Origin: Brevundimonas sp. UBA5713
GTDB taxonomy: Bacteria > Pseudomonadota > Alphaproteobacteria > Caulobacterales > Caulobacteraceae
Length of the DNA: 39,588 nucleotides
NCBI RefSeq assembly: GCF_002419815.1
Contig: NZ_DIGV01000017.1
Location: forward strand, 21,344 to 60,931
Direction: 5' to 3'
Numbering within the stretch: position 1 is the first letter of the stretch; every line of letters starts with the position of its first letter. Of the stretch, positions 1-8,325 are shown piece by piece. Below the pieces are notes generated by a model. The model was not told where the DNA came from. It ran no database searches and worked only from the letters and a program-made list of their open reading frames with translations. The translations under genes were made by a program, and so were the position numbers.

Positions 1-54
1 AGCCGGGGGGGCAGGGTTTTCTATTTCCTTCTCCCCGGCAAAACCCAGTGGGGG

Positions 55-86
55 GGGAGGGACCGAAAGGTCCCGCCCTTTTCTTT
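55..86 (+). terminator. Intrinsic terminator of an upstream gene outside the window
   Basis: A hairpin with a GAAA tetraloop (65-68) closes a six-pair stem GGGACC/GGTCCC (59-64, 69-74). Beyond one A/G mismatch the stem extends by three G-C pairs (55-57 with 76-78), and a TTTTCTTT tract follows. This is a typical Rho-independent terminator on the plus strand. It implies that a plus-strand gene ends just left of the window and that the aminopeptidase downstream has its own promoter in roughly 90-236. Apart from a 10-bp palindrome TCATTAATGA at 215-224, I see nothing else definable in 87-236. Confidence 0.75.
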
Positions 87-236
87 GCAATATTGAGGGA
101 GTTGAGCCCCCAAGCTTGTCTGTGGCGAGCGCGACACGACGCCGCGCCGAGTTCGCTGAGCGCTGTGTAACGGTTGCCCCTGCCCCGCGGCGCACTCCAT
201 AACACCAGCCTTAGTCATTAATGAGGGGTCTGACTG

Positions 237-1874
237 ATGCGACAATCCTACCGTAACACCGGACTGGCTTTGGCGGCCGTCATGGTAGCCGCGGGCTTCA
301 GCGTGGCTGCCCCCGCCGATGCCCAGTCGCGCCGCGCGGCACCGGCGGCCAATAAGCGCGTGGCCCACGCCGCGCCTGCCCGCTATGCCACGCCGCGCGA
401 AGTGAACTTCGCGACCAGCCTGCCAGCGGCCTCGGGTGTTCTGGGGGTTTTCGCCGCCTCGGAAGACGATCTGGCGGCGCGCGGTCTGGACGCCGCGACG
501 CTGGAGGCCGTCAAGGCCGGTCTGACCGCCGCCCGCTTCACCTATGGCGCGCGTAAGAACATCAGTCTGTACGGCGTGGCCGGTTGGGACCGTGTCTTCG
601 TGCAGGGTATTGCCGCCGACGCCAAGCCCGCCGACATCCAGACTGCAGGGACCATCGCCGGTCGCGCCCTGATGTCCGAGCCGGGTGCACTGACGGTAGC
701 GGCCAAGGGCATGCACACGCCGGTCGTGTCGGAGATCGCCACCGGCCTTGGTATCGGCCAGTACCGCGTCGACTTCTACAACACCGCTCCGCGCGCCACG
801 GTCATGCCGGGCGCGATTACGGTCGTATCGGACGACGTGCACGCGGCAGACCACTATGCCTCGCGCGGCCAGCACATCGTCGATGCGGTCTACTGGACCC
901 GTAACATCTCGAACGAGCCGGCCAACATCGTCTATCCGGACGTGTTCGCCCAACGCACCCGCGAAGCCTTTGCCGGCGTGCCGGGCGTGACCGTTGAAGT
1001 GCTGGACGTTGCCGCCATGGAGCGTCTGGGCATGGGGGCCATTTTGGGCGTGGGCCGTGGCTCGCAGCGCCCGCCCGCCATGGTGGCCGTGCGCTATCGC
1101 GGTGACGGCGCGACCGGTGCGCCGGTGGCTCTGGTCGGCAAGGGCATCACCTTTGACTCCGGCGGTATCTCCATCAAGCCCAGCGCCAATATGGGCAATA
1201 TGAAGATGGACATGTCCGGTGCCGCTGGCGTGGTCGGTGCCGTGATGGCTCTGGCCAAGGCTGGCGCTCCGGTCGACGTGGTGGCCGTGGCCGCCGTGGC
1301 CGAAAACATGCCTGACGGCGGTGCCATTCGTCCGGGTGACGTGCTGACGGCCATGAACGGCAAGACCATCGAGATCATGTCCACCGACGCTGAAGGCCGT
1401 CTGGTGCTGGCAGATGCTGTCCACTGGGCCGACATCACCTTCAATCCGGCGGCGATTGTCGATGTGGCGACCCTGACGGGGGCCGTCGGCGGGGCGCTGG
1501 GGCCGGACTATGCAGGCCTGTTCTCGCGTCACGATGCACTGGCCAGCCAGATCGCTGCTGCGGGTCAGGCCTCGGGCGAGACGGTTTGGCAATTGCCGCT
1601 GAACCCGGCCTATGCCGCCCGTCTGGCCTCGCCGATTGCCGACATGCGCAATGGCGGCGAGCCGGGGCCAGGTGCCGGTAACGGTGCCCAGTTCATCGGC
1701 AATTTTATCCGCCCTGAAACCCCGTGGGCCCACATCGACATGGCCAATGTCGCTTATGGCGGCGGCAATGATGTGAAACCGGCGGGCTCGGCTGGTTGGT
1801 CGGTGCGCCTGCTGGAACAGTTCGTGCGCGACTTCCAGCCGGTGGCTCAGGAAAAAGGCACCGGCGGCTACTAA
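237..1874 (+). CDS. Exported leucyl aminopeptidase (peptidase family M17)
   Basis: 545 aa. M17 enzymes release N-terminal amino acids from peptides with two metal ions. The C-terminal catalytic half carries the family landmarks: GKGITFDSGG (lysine and aspartate ligands/catalytic), AENMPDGGAIRPGD, and STDAEGRLVLADA near residues 382-394, which is the M17 signature NTDAEGRL with Ser for Asn. The first ~30 residues form a Sec signal peptide (basic start, hydrophobic Leu/Ala/Val core, Ala-X-Ala-type cleavage near ADAQS), followed by a basic Ala-rich linker. Classical PepA is cytosolic, so this is a periplasmic or secreted member. The ATG at 237 is preceded by GAGG at 222-225, ending 11 nt upstream. 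The gene stands alone, between the terminator at 55-86 and the shared terminator at 1895-1929. Family assignment is firm; substrate range is unknown. Confidence 0.93.
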   Translation: MRQSYRNTGLALAAVMVAAGFSVAAPADAQSRRAAPAANKRVAHAAPARYATPREVNFATSLPAASGVLGVFAASEDDLAARGLDAATLEAVKAGLTAARFTYGARKNISLYGVAGWDRVFVQGIAADAKPADIQTAGTIAGRALMSEPGALTVAAKGMHTPVVSEIATGLGIGQYRVDFYNTAPRATVMPGAITVVSDDVHAADHYASRGQHIVDAVYWTRNISNEPANIVYPDVFAQRTREAFAGVPGVTVEVLDVAAMERLGMGAILGVGRGSQRPPAMVAVRYRGDGATGAPVALVGKGITFDSGGISIKPSANMGNMKMDMSGAAGVVGAVMALAKAGAPVDVVAVAAVAENMPDGGAIRPGDVLTAMNGKTIEIMSTDAEGRLVLADAVHWADITFNPAAIVDVATLTGAVGGALGPDYAGLFSRHDALASQIAAAGQASGETVWQLPLNPAYAARLASPIADMRNGGEPGPGAGNGAQFIGNFIRPETPWAHIDMANVAYGGGNDVKPAGSAGWSVRLLEQFVRDFQPVAQEKGTGGY

Positions 1875-1894
1875 GTCTCGCCCCTGAAATGAAG

Positions 1895-1929
1895 AAGGCC
1901 CCCGCTATCAGGTCGGGGGCCTTTTTTAT
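1895..1929. terminator. Shared intrinsic terminator between convergent M17 and Gre genes
   Basis: A perfect stem GGCCCCCG (1897-1904) pairs with CGGGGGCC (1914-1921), extended by A-T pairs and followed by T6 on the plus strand. On the minus strand the stem is followed by a mixed TTCTTC tract, so it can also act there, more weakly. The stop codon of the minus-strand Gre gene (1926-1928) lies inside the T-tract. Confidence 0.85.
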
Positions 1930-2408
1930 TCGCCGTCGACAGCGACCACTGTGATGGTCTGTCCGGCCACCTCGGCCTCGTCATCGACGCGTTTGCCCAT
2001 AAAGGCGCGGGCCAGTGGCGAGACATGGCTGATAGTGCCATTGGCCGGATCGGCTTCGTCCTCGCCGACGATCTTCCACGTCTGGGTGCGCCCATCCTCG
2101 CGCTCGATGGTGAAGCTGCCGCCAAAGCGCACACGGCCGTCAGCCGGCATTTCCACCAGCTGGGCCGACGCCCGCCGTGCCGACCAATAGCGCAGGTCCC
2201 GCGTAGCGCGCGCCATGGCGGTGCGGTCACTCTCGATAGAGCCCGACACCTGCGCCTCGGCATAGGCCGCCTTGGCGGCGGCCAGCGCCTCGTCGATCAG
2301 GGCCAGCCCCTGCGCCGTCACCAGATTGGGGTGTGGCGAGATCGGGCGGTCAACCAGATCGGCGGCGGTCGCTTCAAGGTCTTCTTCGCGGGTAAAGGCA
2401 ACGCTCAT
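1926..2408 (-). CDS. GreA/GreB-family transcription factor with atypical coiled-coil tip
   Basis: 160 aa, the usual size for Gre factors, which enter the RNA polymerase secondary channel and stimulate cleavage of backtracked RNA. The C-terminal FKBP-like domain is clear (about residues 92-158): VRFGGSFTIE, then KIVGEDEADPANG and SHVSPLARAFMGK, matching the GreA/GreB consensus closely. Residues 30-85 are Ala-rich and helical, consistent with the N-terminal coiled coil. At the coiled-coil tip, canonical Gre factors have Gly-Asp-X-X-Glu-Asn with the catalytic Asp/Glu pair; here the aligned stretch reads G56-S-I-E-S-D61, so both positions appear to be Ser. E59 and D61 could substitute. It may therefore be a cleavage factor with a shifted acidic pair or a non-cleaving secondary-channel regulator. 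The gene is divergent from the flavoprotein gene, 48 bp apart. Confidence 0.85.
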   Translation of the reverse strand: MSVAFTREEDLEATAADLVDRPISPHPNLVTAQGLALIDEALAAAKAAYAEAQVSGSIESDRTAMARATRDLRYWSARRASAQLVEMPADGRVRFGGSFTIEREDGRTQTWKIVGEDEADPANGTISHVSPLARAFMGKRVDDEAEVAGQTITVVAVDGE

Positions 2409-2456
2409 GGCACAAGCCTATGCCCTCTAGCGGCGTTCCGGTCTAGGAAAGGCGTT

Positions 2457-3701
2457 ATGAACGCGCCTACCCCCGCCTCCGCGAAAATCCCTGTGTCTTC
2501 CCATGTGGAAGTGCTGATCATCGGTGCTGGCCCTGCCGGTCTGATGGCCGCCGAAGTCTTGGCGACGAAGGGGGTCAGCGTTCAGGTTCATGAAAAGATG
2601 CCGTCCGTGGCCCGCAAATTCCTGATGGCGGGACGCGGTGGGCTGAACCTAACCCACACCGAACCCCGCCCCGCTTTTGATGCCCGCTATGGCGCGGCGG
2701 CGGATCGTATCGGGGCATGGTTGGATGGCTATGACGCGGCACAACTGATAGCGTGGGCCGAAGGACTGGGGCAGCCGTTGTTTGTCGGCAGTTCTCGTCG
2801 AGTGTTTCCCAAGGCGATGAAGGCCTCGCCCCTGCTGCGCGCGTGGTTGTCGAGGCTGGAAGGTCTGGGAGCCCAGATCATCACCCGGAGTGAATGGGTG
2901 GGATGGCGGGACGAAGCATGGCTGTTCCGCTCGCCATCAGGTGAGACCGCGATCAGGGCCGATGCCGTGCTTCTGGCGCTGGGCGGGGCCAGCTGGCCCA
3001 AGCTGGGGTCCGATGCTGCGTGGGTGCCGTGGCTGGCTGAAAAGGGCGTGGCTATCGAGCGCCTTCGGCCTGCCAATGCGGGCTTTAACCTCGACTGGTC
3101 CGAGGTGATGAAGGACCGCTTTGCCGGAACGCCGCTGAAAAATGTCGCCGTCACCCATGCGGACCGGACCGTGCGTGGAGAGGTCATGATCGCGGCCTAT
3201 GGCTTGGAAGGCGGGGCCATCTATGCCTTGTCTGCCGGTTTGCGCCGCGCCATTGAGGCAGACGGCAAGGCGGACCTGTTGATCGATCTGCGGCCTGATC
3301 AAAGCGTCGAGGCCCTGGCGCGCAAGCTGTCGGCTCCGCGCGGCAAGAACAGCCTATCGAACCACCTGCGCAAGGCGGCAGGACTGGATGCCGCCGCTGT
3401 CGCCCTGCTGCGCGAAACGGGCCCCTTACCGACCGATCCCGAGGCTCTGGCCACCCTCATCAAGGCCGTGCCGCTGACGCTGACCGCCATGCAGGGGCTG
3501 GAGCGGGCCATTTCGTCGGCAGGCGGCATCCGTCTGGATCAACTGGACGACGACCTGATGCTGACCGCCCTGCCCGGCGTGTTTGCCTGTGGCGAAATGC
3601 TGGACTGGGAGGCGCCGACCGGCGGCTATCTGCTGCAGGCCTGTTTCGCCTCGGGCGTGCGCGCGGCAGGCGGTATCGCCCGCTGGCTGGCCAAGATGTG
3701 A
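2457..3701 (+). CDS. BaiN/HI0933-like NAD(P)/FAD-dependent flavoprotein
   Basis: 414 aa. The N-terminus has the dinucleotide-binding motif GAGPAGLMAAE (after residue 20) in a beta-alpha-beta fold. It is followed by KFLMAGRGGLNLTHTE, which is diagnostic for the HI0933/YhiN/BaiN flavoprotein family. The C-terminus has GVFACGEMLDWEAPTGGYLLQ, the second conserved FAD-contact segment. The subfamily resembles TIGR03862-type flavoproteins, whose physiological substrate is generally unknown. I chose the ATG at 2457 because AGGA (2445-2448) sits 8 nt upstream and the protein then begins just before the FAD fold. The reading frame is open further upstream, but that part overlaps the divergent Gre gene and does not look like protein. 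It is probably monocistronic. Confidence 0.88.
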   Translation: MNAPTPASAKIPVSSHVEVLIIGAGPAGLMAAEVLATKGVSVQVHEKMPSVARKFLMAGRGGLNLTHTEPRPAFDARYGAAADRIGAWLDGYDAAQLIAWAEGLGQPLFVGSSRRVFPKAMKASPLLRAWLSRLEGLGAQIITRSEWVGWRDEAWLFRSPSGETAIRADAVLLALGGASWPKLGSDAAWVPWLAEKGVAIERLRPANAGFNLDWSEVMKDRFAGTPLKNVAVTHADRTVRGEVMIAAYGLEGGAIYALSAGLRRAIEADGKADLLIDLRPDQSVEALARKLSAPRGKNSLSNHLRKAAGLDAAAVALLRETGPLPTDPEALATLIKAVPLTLTAMQGLERAISSAGGIRLDQLDDDLMLTALPGVFACGEMLDWEAPTGGYLLQACFASGVRAAGGIARWLAKM

Positions 3702-3770
3702 CCGAACAAAACTCGACAAGTCCGTGAAAACGCGTGAGGGTTTGCCTTCGGATTTGTGAAGGGAAACAGG

Positions 3771-5426
3771 ATGATGGTCTATCGCGCGCGCAAACTGGCT
3801 TCGATCGGACTGGCGGCCTTGCTGCTCTCTTCCACCTCTGCACTGGCCCAGAGTGGTGCGCAAAAGATCGATCCGGAGCGCCTGAACGAACTCACCCGCG
3901 TACTGGCCTCTGACGAATTCGAAGGCCGTGGCCCCGCTACGCCGGGCGAAGAGCGCACCGTGGCGTGGATTGCGGAACAGTTCGCCGCTCTGGGGCTAGA
4001 ACCGGCAGGCGAGAACGGCACCTTCTTCCAGACCGCCGATGTCAGCCGGACTTCTCAGGATGGACCGGCCACTCTGGTCGCCCAGGCAGGCGACAATCGC
4101 GTGACCTTCGAGCGCGGCAGCCAGATCATCGTCGGCTCTGACCGCCCCGTCACCCATATCCAGCTCGACAATGTGCCCGTGGTGTTTGCCGGCTATGGCG
4201 TCAGCGCACCCGAGCGCGGCTGGGACGATTTCAAGGACGTGGATGTGCGCGGCAAGCTGATCCTCGTCATCGTCAACGATCCCGATTTCAACGCCCCCGA
4301 AGGCCATCCGGTAGCGGACAAGTTCGATGGCCGCGCCATGACATTTTACGGCCGCTGGCCGTACAAGTTTCAGGAGGCCGCCGCCCAAGGAGCTGCTGGC
4401 GTTCTGGTGATCCACGACACGGCGGGCGCAGGCTATCCGTGGTCGACGCTGGAGGCTTCATCCACGGCACCGGACTTCGACATCGTGCGCGCCGATCCGG
4501 AAAAAGAGCGCGTGGCCGCTCAGGGCTGGATCCACAATGACGCCGCCGAGCAGCTGCTGGCCATGGCGGGCCAAGACCTGACGGCCCTGCGCGAGGCGGC
4601 GCGCAACGCCGACTTCCGTCCTGTGGAGCTGGACGGGGTGCAGATGACCGTCGACTTCCGCCAGAAGGCCGATCGCGTCCAGACCCGCAATGTGGTCGCC
4701 CGTGTCAAAGGCAGCCAACGACCGGATGAAACCGTTCTGTATGGTGCCCACTGGGATGCCTATGGCCGCGCCACACCCAAGAATGGCGACGACATCTATA
4801 ACGGCGCCGTCGATAACGCGACGGGGGTTGCGGCCCTGTTGGAACTGGCGCGCCTATACGCCGAAGAGCCTGCCCCGCAGCGCTCGGTCGGTTTCATCGC
4901 ATGGGCGGCAGAGGAAACCGGTCTGCTGGGTGCGGAATACTATGCGGCCAATCCGCTGTGGCCGCTGGAGACCACGGTTGCCAATATCAATATGGACAGC
5001 CTGCTGCCGGGTAAGGAGATCGACCCGCAGATCGTGGTCATCGGCCCCGGCAAGTCCGATCTGGACGACCGGCTGAAGGCGCTGGCCCAGCGCGAAGGCC
5101 GCGAACTGATCCCCGATCCGGCACCGCAAGCCGGGGCCTTCTATCGCTCTGACCACTTCCCGTTGGCCCGCGCCGGTGTACCGGCCCTGTTCGCTGCGGC
5201 GGGCTTTACCGGCCACAATGACGCCAGCAAGGACTATGTCCAGAACCGGTATCATCAGCCTACGGATGAATGGACGCCAGAGTGGACCATGGAAGGTGCC
5301 GCTGCCGATGTTCAGCTGCTGTATGATTCCGGTCGTACACTGGCCGACAGCCGCGACTGGCCGCAGTGGACGGCGGGTGCCGAGTTCGAGGCTATCCGCA
5401 AGCAAAGTGACGACCGCCGTCGCTGA
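3771..5426 (+). CDS. Exported M28-family zinc aminopeptidase with PA-type insert
   Basis: 551 aa. A signal peptide spans about residues 1-27 (basic VYRARK start, Leu/Ala core, SALAQ cleavage site), so the product is periplasmic or secreted. An N-terminal segment with DEFEGRGPATPGEERT is followed by a protease-associated-like region (VPVVFAGYGVSAP, then VRGKLILV and AAAQGAAGVLVIHD) and the M28 catalytic domain. The metal site is complete: H327 in GAHWDAYG, D348 in GAVDNATGVA, E381-E382 in AAEETGLLG, an Asp in NINMDS and a late His in YRSDHFPLA. M28 peptidases remove N-terminal residues with two zinc ions. ATG 3771 is preferred over the GTG at 3756 because AAGGGA lies 6-7 nt upstream of it. The next gene follows within about 50 bp, so co-transcription is possible. 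Confidence 0.92.
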   Translation: MMVYRARKLASIGLAALLLSSTSALAQSGAQKIDPERLNELTRVLASDEFEGRGPATPGEERTVAWIAEQFAALGLEPAGENGTFFQTADVSRTSQDGPATLVAQAGDNRVTFERGSQIIVGSDRPVTHIQLDNVPVVFAGYGVSAPERGWDDFKDVDVRGKLILVIVNDPDFNAPEGHPVADKFDGRAMTFYGRWPYKFQEAAAQGAAGVLVIHDTAGAGYPWSTLEASSTAPDFDIVRADPEKERVAAQGWIHNDAAEQLLAMAGQDLTALREAARNADFRPVELDGVQMTVDFRQKADRVQTRNVVARVKGSQRPDETVLYGAHWDAYGRATPKNGDDIYNGAVDNATGVAALLELARLYAEEPAPQRSVGFIAWAAEETGLLGAEYYAANPLWPLETTVANINMDSLLPGKEIDPQIVVIGPGKSDLDDRLKALAQREGRELIPDPAPQAGAFYRSDHFPLARAGVPALFAAAGFTGHNDASKDYVQNRYHQPTDEWTPEWTMEGAAADVQLLYDSGRTLADSRDWPQWTAGAEFEAIRKQSDDRRR

Positions 5427-5476
5427 TCCCCTATGGAGTGGTGACCTTGTCCCCGCCCCGCGCTAGACCTGATGCC

Positions 5477-6622
5477 ATGACCCAGACAGTCGATATCCAC
5501 GGGACCTGTCCCGAACAGTTTGCCGCCGTCAAAGACGCCTTTGCCGCCAACTTCACCGAAGCCCCCGAGGGGCTGAACGAGGTCGGCGCGCGGTTTTCGG
5601 TTACGGTCGAGGGCGAGACGGTGATCGACCTGTGGGGTGGCACTGCCGATGTGGCGGGCGAGAAGCCCTTCACCCAAGCCACGCTGGTGCCGATTTTTTC
5701 CAGCGGCAAGGCGGTGATGGCGCTGCTGATCGCTACCTGCGTGGAGCGTGGCCTGCTGTCCTATGAGGACAAGGTTGCGCATCATTGGCCGGAGTTTGGG
5801 GCTCACGGTAAAGGCGATTTGACGGTCGGCCAGCTGATGAGCCACCAGTCGGGCCTGCCCGGCTTTGACGAGGCGGTCGAGCCGTCCATCTGGTACGATC
5901 CGCCTGCGGTTCTGAAACGTCTGGCCGCGCAAAAACCGATGTGGGAGCCGGGCACAGCGTCGGGCTATCACCCCATCTCCATCGGCCTGATGGCGGGCGA
6001 ACTGTTCCGTCTGGTGGATGGTCGCAGCATGGGCGCGGCCCTGCGCGAGGATTTCTGCGAGCGCTTTGGTTTTGATCTGTGGATCGGTACCCCGCCCAGC
6101 GAGCATGACCGCGCCGCCGAGATGAAACGCCCCAGCGCACTGCCCAATCTGGGCAAGCTGGACGAGCTGAAAATGGCTGCCTTCGTCAATCGTGGTGCGG
6201 CACCGGGCGGGCGTGGCTCGGCGGAGTGGCGTCAGGCAGAAATCCCTTCAGCCAACATGCATGCGTCGGGTGCCGACATGGCCCGCATCCTGTCCATCAT
6301 CGCCAATCAGGGCCGCTATAACGGTGCCAACATCCTGTCCGAGGACACCATCGCCGAGATGTCGCGCGAGCGTATCCACGGGCCGGACAAGATCCTGCCG
6401 TTCGACCTGTCATGGGCGGCGGGTCTGATGCGCAATGAAGGCTTGGATATCTTCGGGCCTAACCCTGACGCGCTGGGCCACTGTGGCTGGGGCGGCTCGC
6501 TGGTATGGGCCGATGCCAAGGCCCGTGTGTCGGGGGGCTATGTCATGAACCGCCAGTCACCGCACCTGCTGGGTGATCCGCGCGCCACGGCTTTGGTCAA
6601 CGCCTTCTATCAGGCGCTCTGA
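5477..6622 (+). CDS. EstB-type serine hydrolase (beta-lactamase/class C-like fold)
   Basis: 381 aa. The Ser-X-X-Lys nucleophile motif is at S75-S-G-K78. It is followed by the GQLMSHQSGLPGF block typical of EstB-like carboxylesterases, the Tyr motif region ASGYHPIS and a C-terminal HCGWGGS in place of the class C Lys-Thr-Gly box. These enzymes hydrolyse short esters, lactones or D-amino-acid amides; beta-lactamase activity is usually weak or absent. No signal peptide is visible, so it is probably cytoplasmic, unlike the two upstream peptidases. The start is ambiguous: GTG 5438 would add 13 residues without family similarity, so I chose the ATG at 5477, where the conserved DIHG segment begins, although no good ribosome-binding site precedes it. 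Confidence 0.88.
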   Translation: MTQTVDIHGTCPEQFAAVKDAFAANFTEAPEGLNEVGARFSVTVEGETVIDLWGGTADVAGEKPFTQATLVPIFSSGKAVMALLIATCVERGLLSYEDKVAHHWPEFGAHGKGDLTVGQLMSHQSGLPGFDEAVEPSIWYDPPAVLKRLAAQKPMWEPGTASGYHPISIGLMAGELFRLVDGRSMGAALREDFCERFGFDLWIGTPPSEHDRAAEMKRPSALPNLGKLDELKMAAFVNRGAAPGGRGSAEWRQAEIPSANMHASGADMARILSIIANQGRYNGANILSEDTIAEMSRERIHGPDKILPFDLSWAAGLMRNEGLDIFGPNPDALGHCGWGGSLVWADAKARVSGGYVMNRQSPHLLGDPRATALVNAFYQAL

Positions 6623-6644
6623 GGACCGCTTCAGGCGCCAAGCG

Positions 6645-7187
6645 TCAGGCGTCTGACGGGATCGCCATCTGATCGTGAAGAATGCGCCAGCCGTCGGCAG
6701 TACGGCGCAGCACACGGGTGAACAGGCCGCGATGGTGGACGCCGTTGCGGCTGACCACCATCCGGCCGCTGACTACGGCGGTGTGGGCGTCCAGCTGCAT
6801 GGTCTCGAACCACTCATAGTTCATCACGCCCAGCCCGCCTTGGCGCGCGGCCATGCGGGTCAGCTGTTCACGAACCGGCTCTGGGCCCTTCAGCGGCAGG
6901 TCTCCCATCAGCACCAGCAGCGGCTGGTCCTGATCGTAAAAGCCCATCACGTCCTCGACAGTACCTTCGGACCACGCAGCAGCGGCACGGTCCAATGTGT
7001 CGCTGATCTGGTCAAAGGCTGCTGCCGAGGCCGCAGCGGGCGTTAGCGCCGTCTGGGCGCGCGCTTCGGTCACGGCCGGTTCGGCACGGGCGGTGCGAAC
7101 CACGTCCTGAGCCGAGGCACAGGCCGGAGCCCCTGCCAGAACGAGGGTCGAAAGGGCCAGCGCGGACAGGAGACGATTAGGGGTCAT
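6645..7187 (-). CDS. Secreted NTF2/SnoaL-like (DUF4440-type) protein
   Basis: 180 aa. A signal peptide occupies residues 1-27 (hydrophobic Leu/Ala core, cleavage near ACASAQ), then an Ala/Thr-rich low-complexity stretch to about residue 60. The remainder matches the NTF2-like fold: an N-terminal helix with AAAAWSEGTVEDVMGFYDQD, LVLMGDLPLKGPEPVREQL, and a closing strand pair ending FTRVLRRTADGWRILHDQM, typical of DUF4440/SnoaL_3 proteins. Such domains bind small molecules or act as non-processive enzymes; no activity can be assigned. The gene lies 59 bp downstream of the RarD-type gene on the same strand and is convergent with the serine hydrolase, only 22 bp apart. No strong ribosome-binding site is visible at the ATG. 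Confidence 0.75.
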   Translation of the reverse strand: MTPNRLLSALALSTLVLAGAPACASAQDVVRTARAEPAVTEARAQTALTPAAASAAAFDQISDTLDRAAAAWSEGTVEDVMGFYDQDQPLLVLMGDLPLKGPEPVREQLTRMAARQGGLGVMNYEWFETMQLDAHTAVVSGRMVVSRNGVHHRGLFTRVLRRTADGWRILHDQMAIPSDA

Positions 7188-7246
7188 AAGGCTGTCTTAG
7201 TCCTGAATGGGTCCAAACATCAACGCGGCCAAATAGGCGCGTTAGC

Positions 7247-8233
7247 TTAGCGGGGGCGATCCACCGATGCGCCTTCGTCGGCGGGCTCCACCAGACCGGG
7301 CTCGGGTTCGCTAACAATCGGGGCATGGGGTTTGCGGCGCGAGGTACGCACGGCACCGATTACAAACACGGTCACAGCCGCCCAGATAAAGCCGAAGGAA
7401 ATGATACGGATCAGGCCCAGCGGCTCACCCTGAAGCGTGCCAATCACGAAAACGATCGTTGGAGCCAGATACTGCAAAAAGCCCATGGTCGACAGCGGCA
7501 TGCGGCGCGCGGCCCACGCAAACAGGGCCAACGGCACCACTGTCAGCGGCCCTGCAAACAGCAGCCATGCCGTGGTGGCCGGCGAGTTCAGGAAGTGGCT
7601 CTGGCCGTGGGTCATACCCCAAATGACAAAGGCCAGACCCGGCAGGGACAGCACCAGACATTCGACCAGCAAACCGGTCTGTGCATCGGCGGTGATGCGT
7701 TTGCGGATGATGCCATAGGTGGCAAAGCTGGTAGCCAGTATCAGGGACACCCACGGCATGTGGCCCAGAGCGATGGCCTGAATGACCACGCCAATGCCGG
7801 CCAGAACCACGGCGATCTTGCCCGGCCCGCTGAGGCGTTCTTTGAACAGCCAGGCACCCGCCGCCATGTTCAACAGCGGGTTGAGATAATAGCCCAGCGA
7901 GGTTTCAAGGGCCCGCCCGCTGTTGACCGCCGAAATATAGGTGATCCAGTTCACGGCGATGAACAACGATGACAGCACCAGCCAGCCCATGGTGCGTTTG
8001 TCGCGCAAGGTGGCGATGACCTTGTCCCACTGGCGGGCCATAGCCACCAAAAGAACGGCCATGGGCACGCCCCAGACGGCGCGGTGGGCCAGAATCTCCC
8101 AAGGGGTCGCGCCATGGGCTGCCATCTGCTGGAAGGCCAGCGGGATGAAGCCCCACATCAGATAACAGACCACACCGGCTATGACGGCATTACGGGCTTC
8201 GTTCGGGGCGGGCGACAGGGGAGAGACGCTCAC
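7247..8233 (-). CDS. rarD: RarD-type EamA-family permease
   Basis: 328 aa integral membrane protein with about ten hydrophobic segments in two EamA repeats. It carries the RarD landmarks: MWGFIPLAFQQM in the first helix, WEILAHRAVWG, and FIAVNWITYISAVNSGRALETSLGYYLNPL in the middle of repeat one (split here as FIAVNWITYISAV and NSGRALETSLGYYLNPL). RarD proteins belong to the drug/metabolite transporter superfamily; the name comes from chloramphenicol sensitivity and the natural substrate is uncertain. The start is a GTG at 8233 with AGGTG a few nt upstream. The C-terminal 35 residues are hydrophilic and Pro/Glu-rich. It is separated from asd by a terminator and may be co-transcribed with the NTF2-like gene. 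Confidence 0.9.
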   Translation of the reverse strand: MSVSPLSPAPNEARNAVIAGVVCYLMWGFIPLAFQQMAAHGATPWEILAHRAVWGVPMAVLLVAMARQWDKVIATLRDKRTMGWLVLSSLFIAVNWITYISAVNSGRALETSLGYYLNPLLNMAAGAWLFKERLSGPGKIAVVLAGIGVVIQAIALGHMPWVSLILATSFATYGIIRKRITADAQTGLLVECLVLSLPGLAFVIWGMTHGQSHFLNSPATTAWLLFAGPLTVVPLALFAWAARRMPLSTMGFLQYLAPTIVFVIGTLQGEPLGLIRIISFGFIWAAVTVFVIGAVRTSRRKPHAPIVSEPEPGLVEPADEGASVDRPR

Positions 8234-8278
8234 GGATCACCTGTAGAATGGCCAGAGACGCGACCAGAATGAACTGAA

Positions 8279-8315
8279 GTAAAAAACGCCCCGCGGCGTG
8301 GGCTGCGGGGCGTTT
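8279..8315 (-). terminator. Intrinsic terminator of asd
   Basis: A nine-pair stem ACGCCCCGC (8286-8294) and GCGGGGCGT (8305-8313) with a 10-nt loop is followed on the minus strand by T6 (A-run at 8281-8286). It lies 11 bp after the asd stop codon. Confidence 0.88.
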
Positions 8316-8325
8316 GAGGAAGGCT

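Noticed and set aside
21..1733. Long minus-strand open frame opposite the M17 aminopeptidase gene
   Set aside because: It is His/Arg/Gly-rich, matches no family and lies antisense to a gene with clear motifs; it results from high GC at third codon positions.
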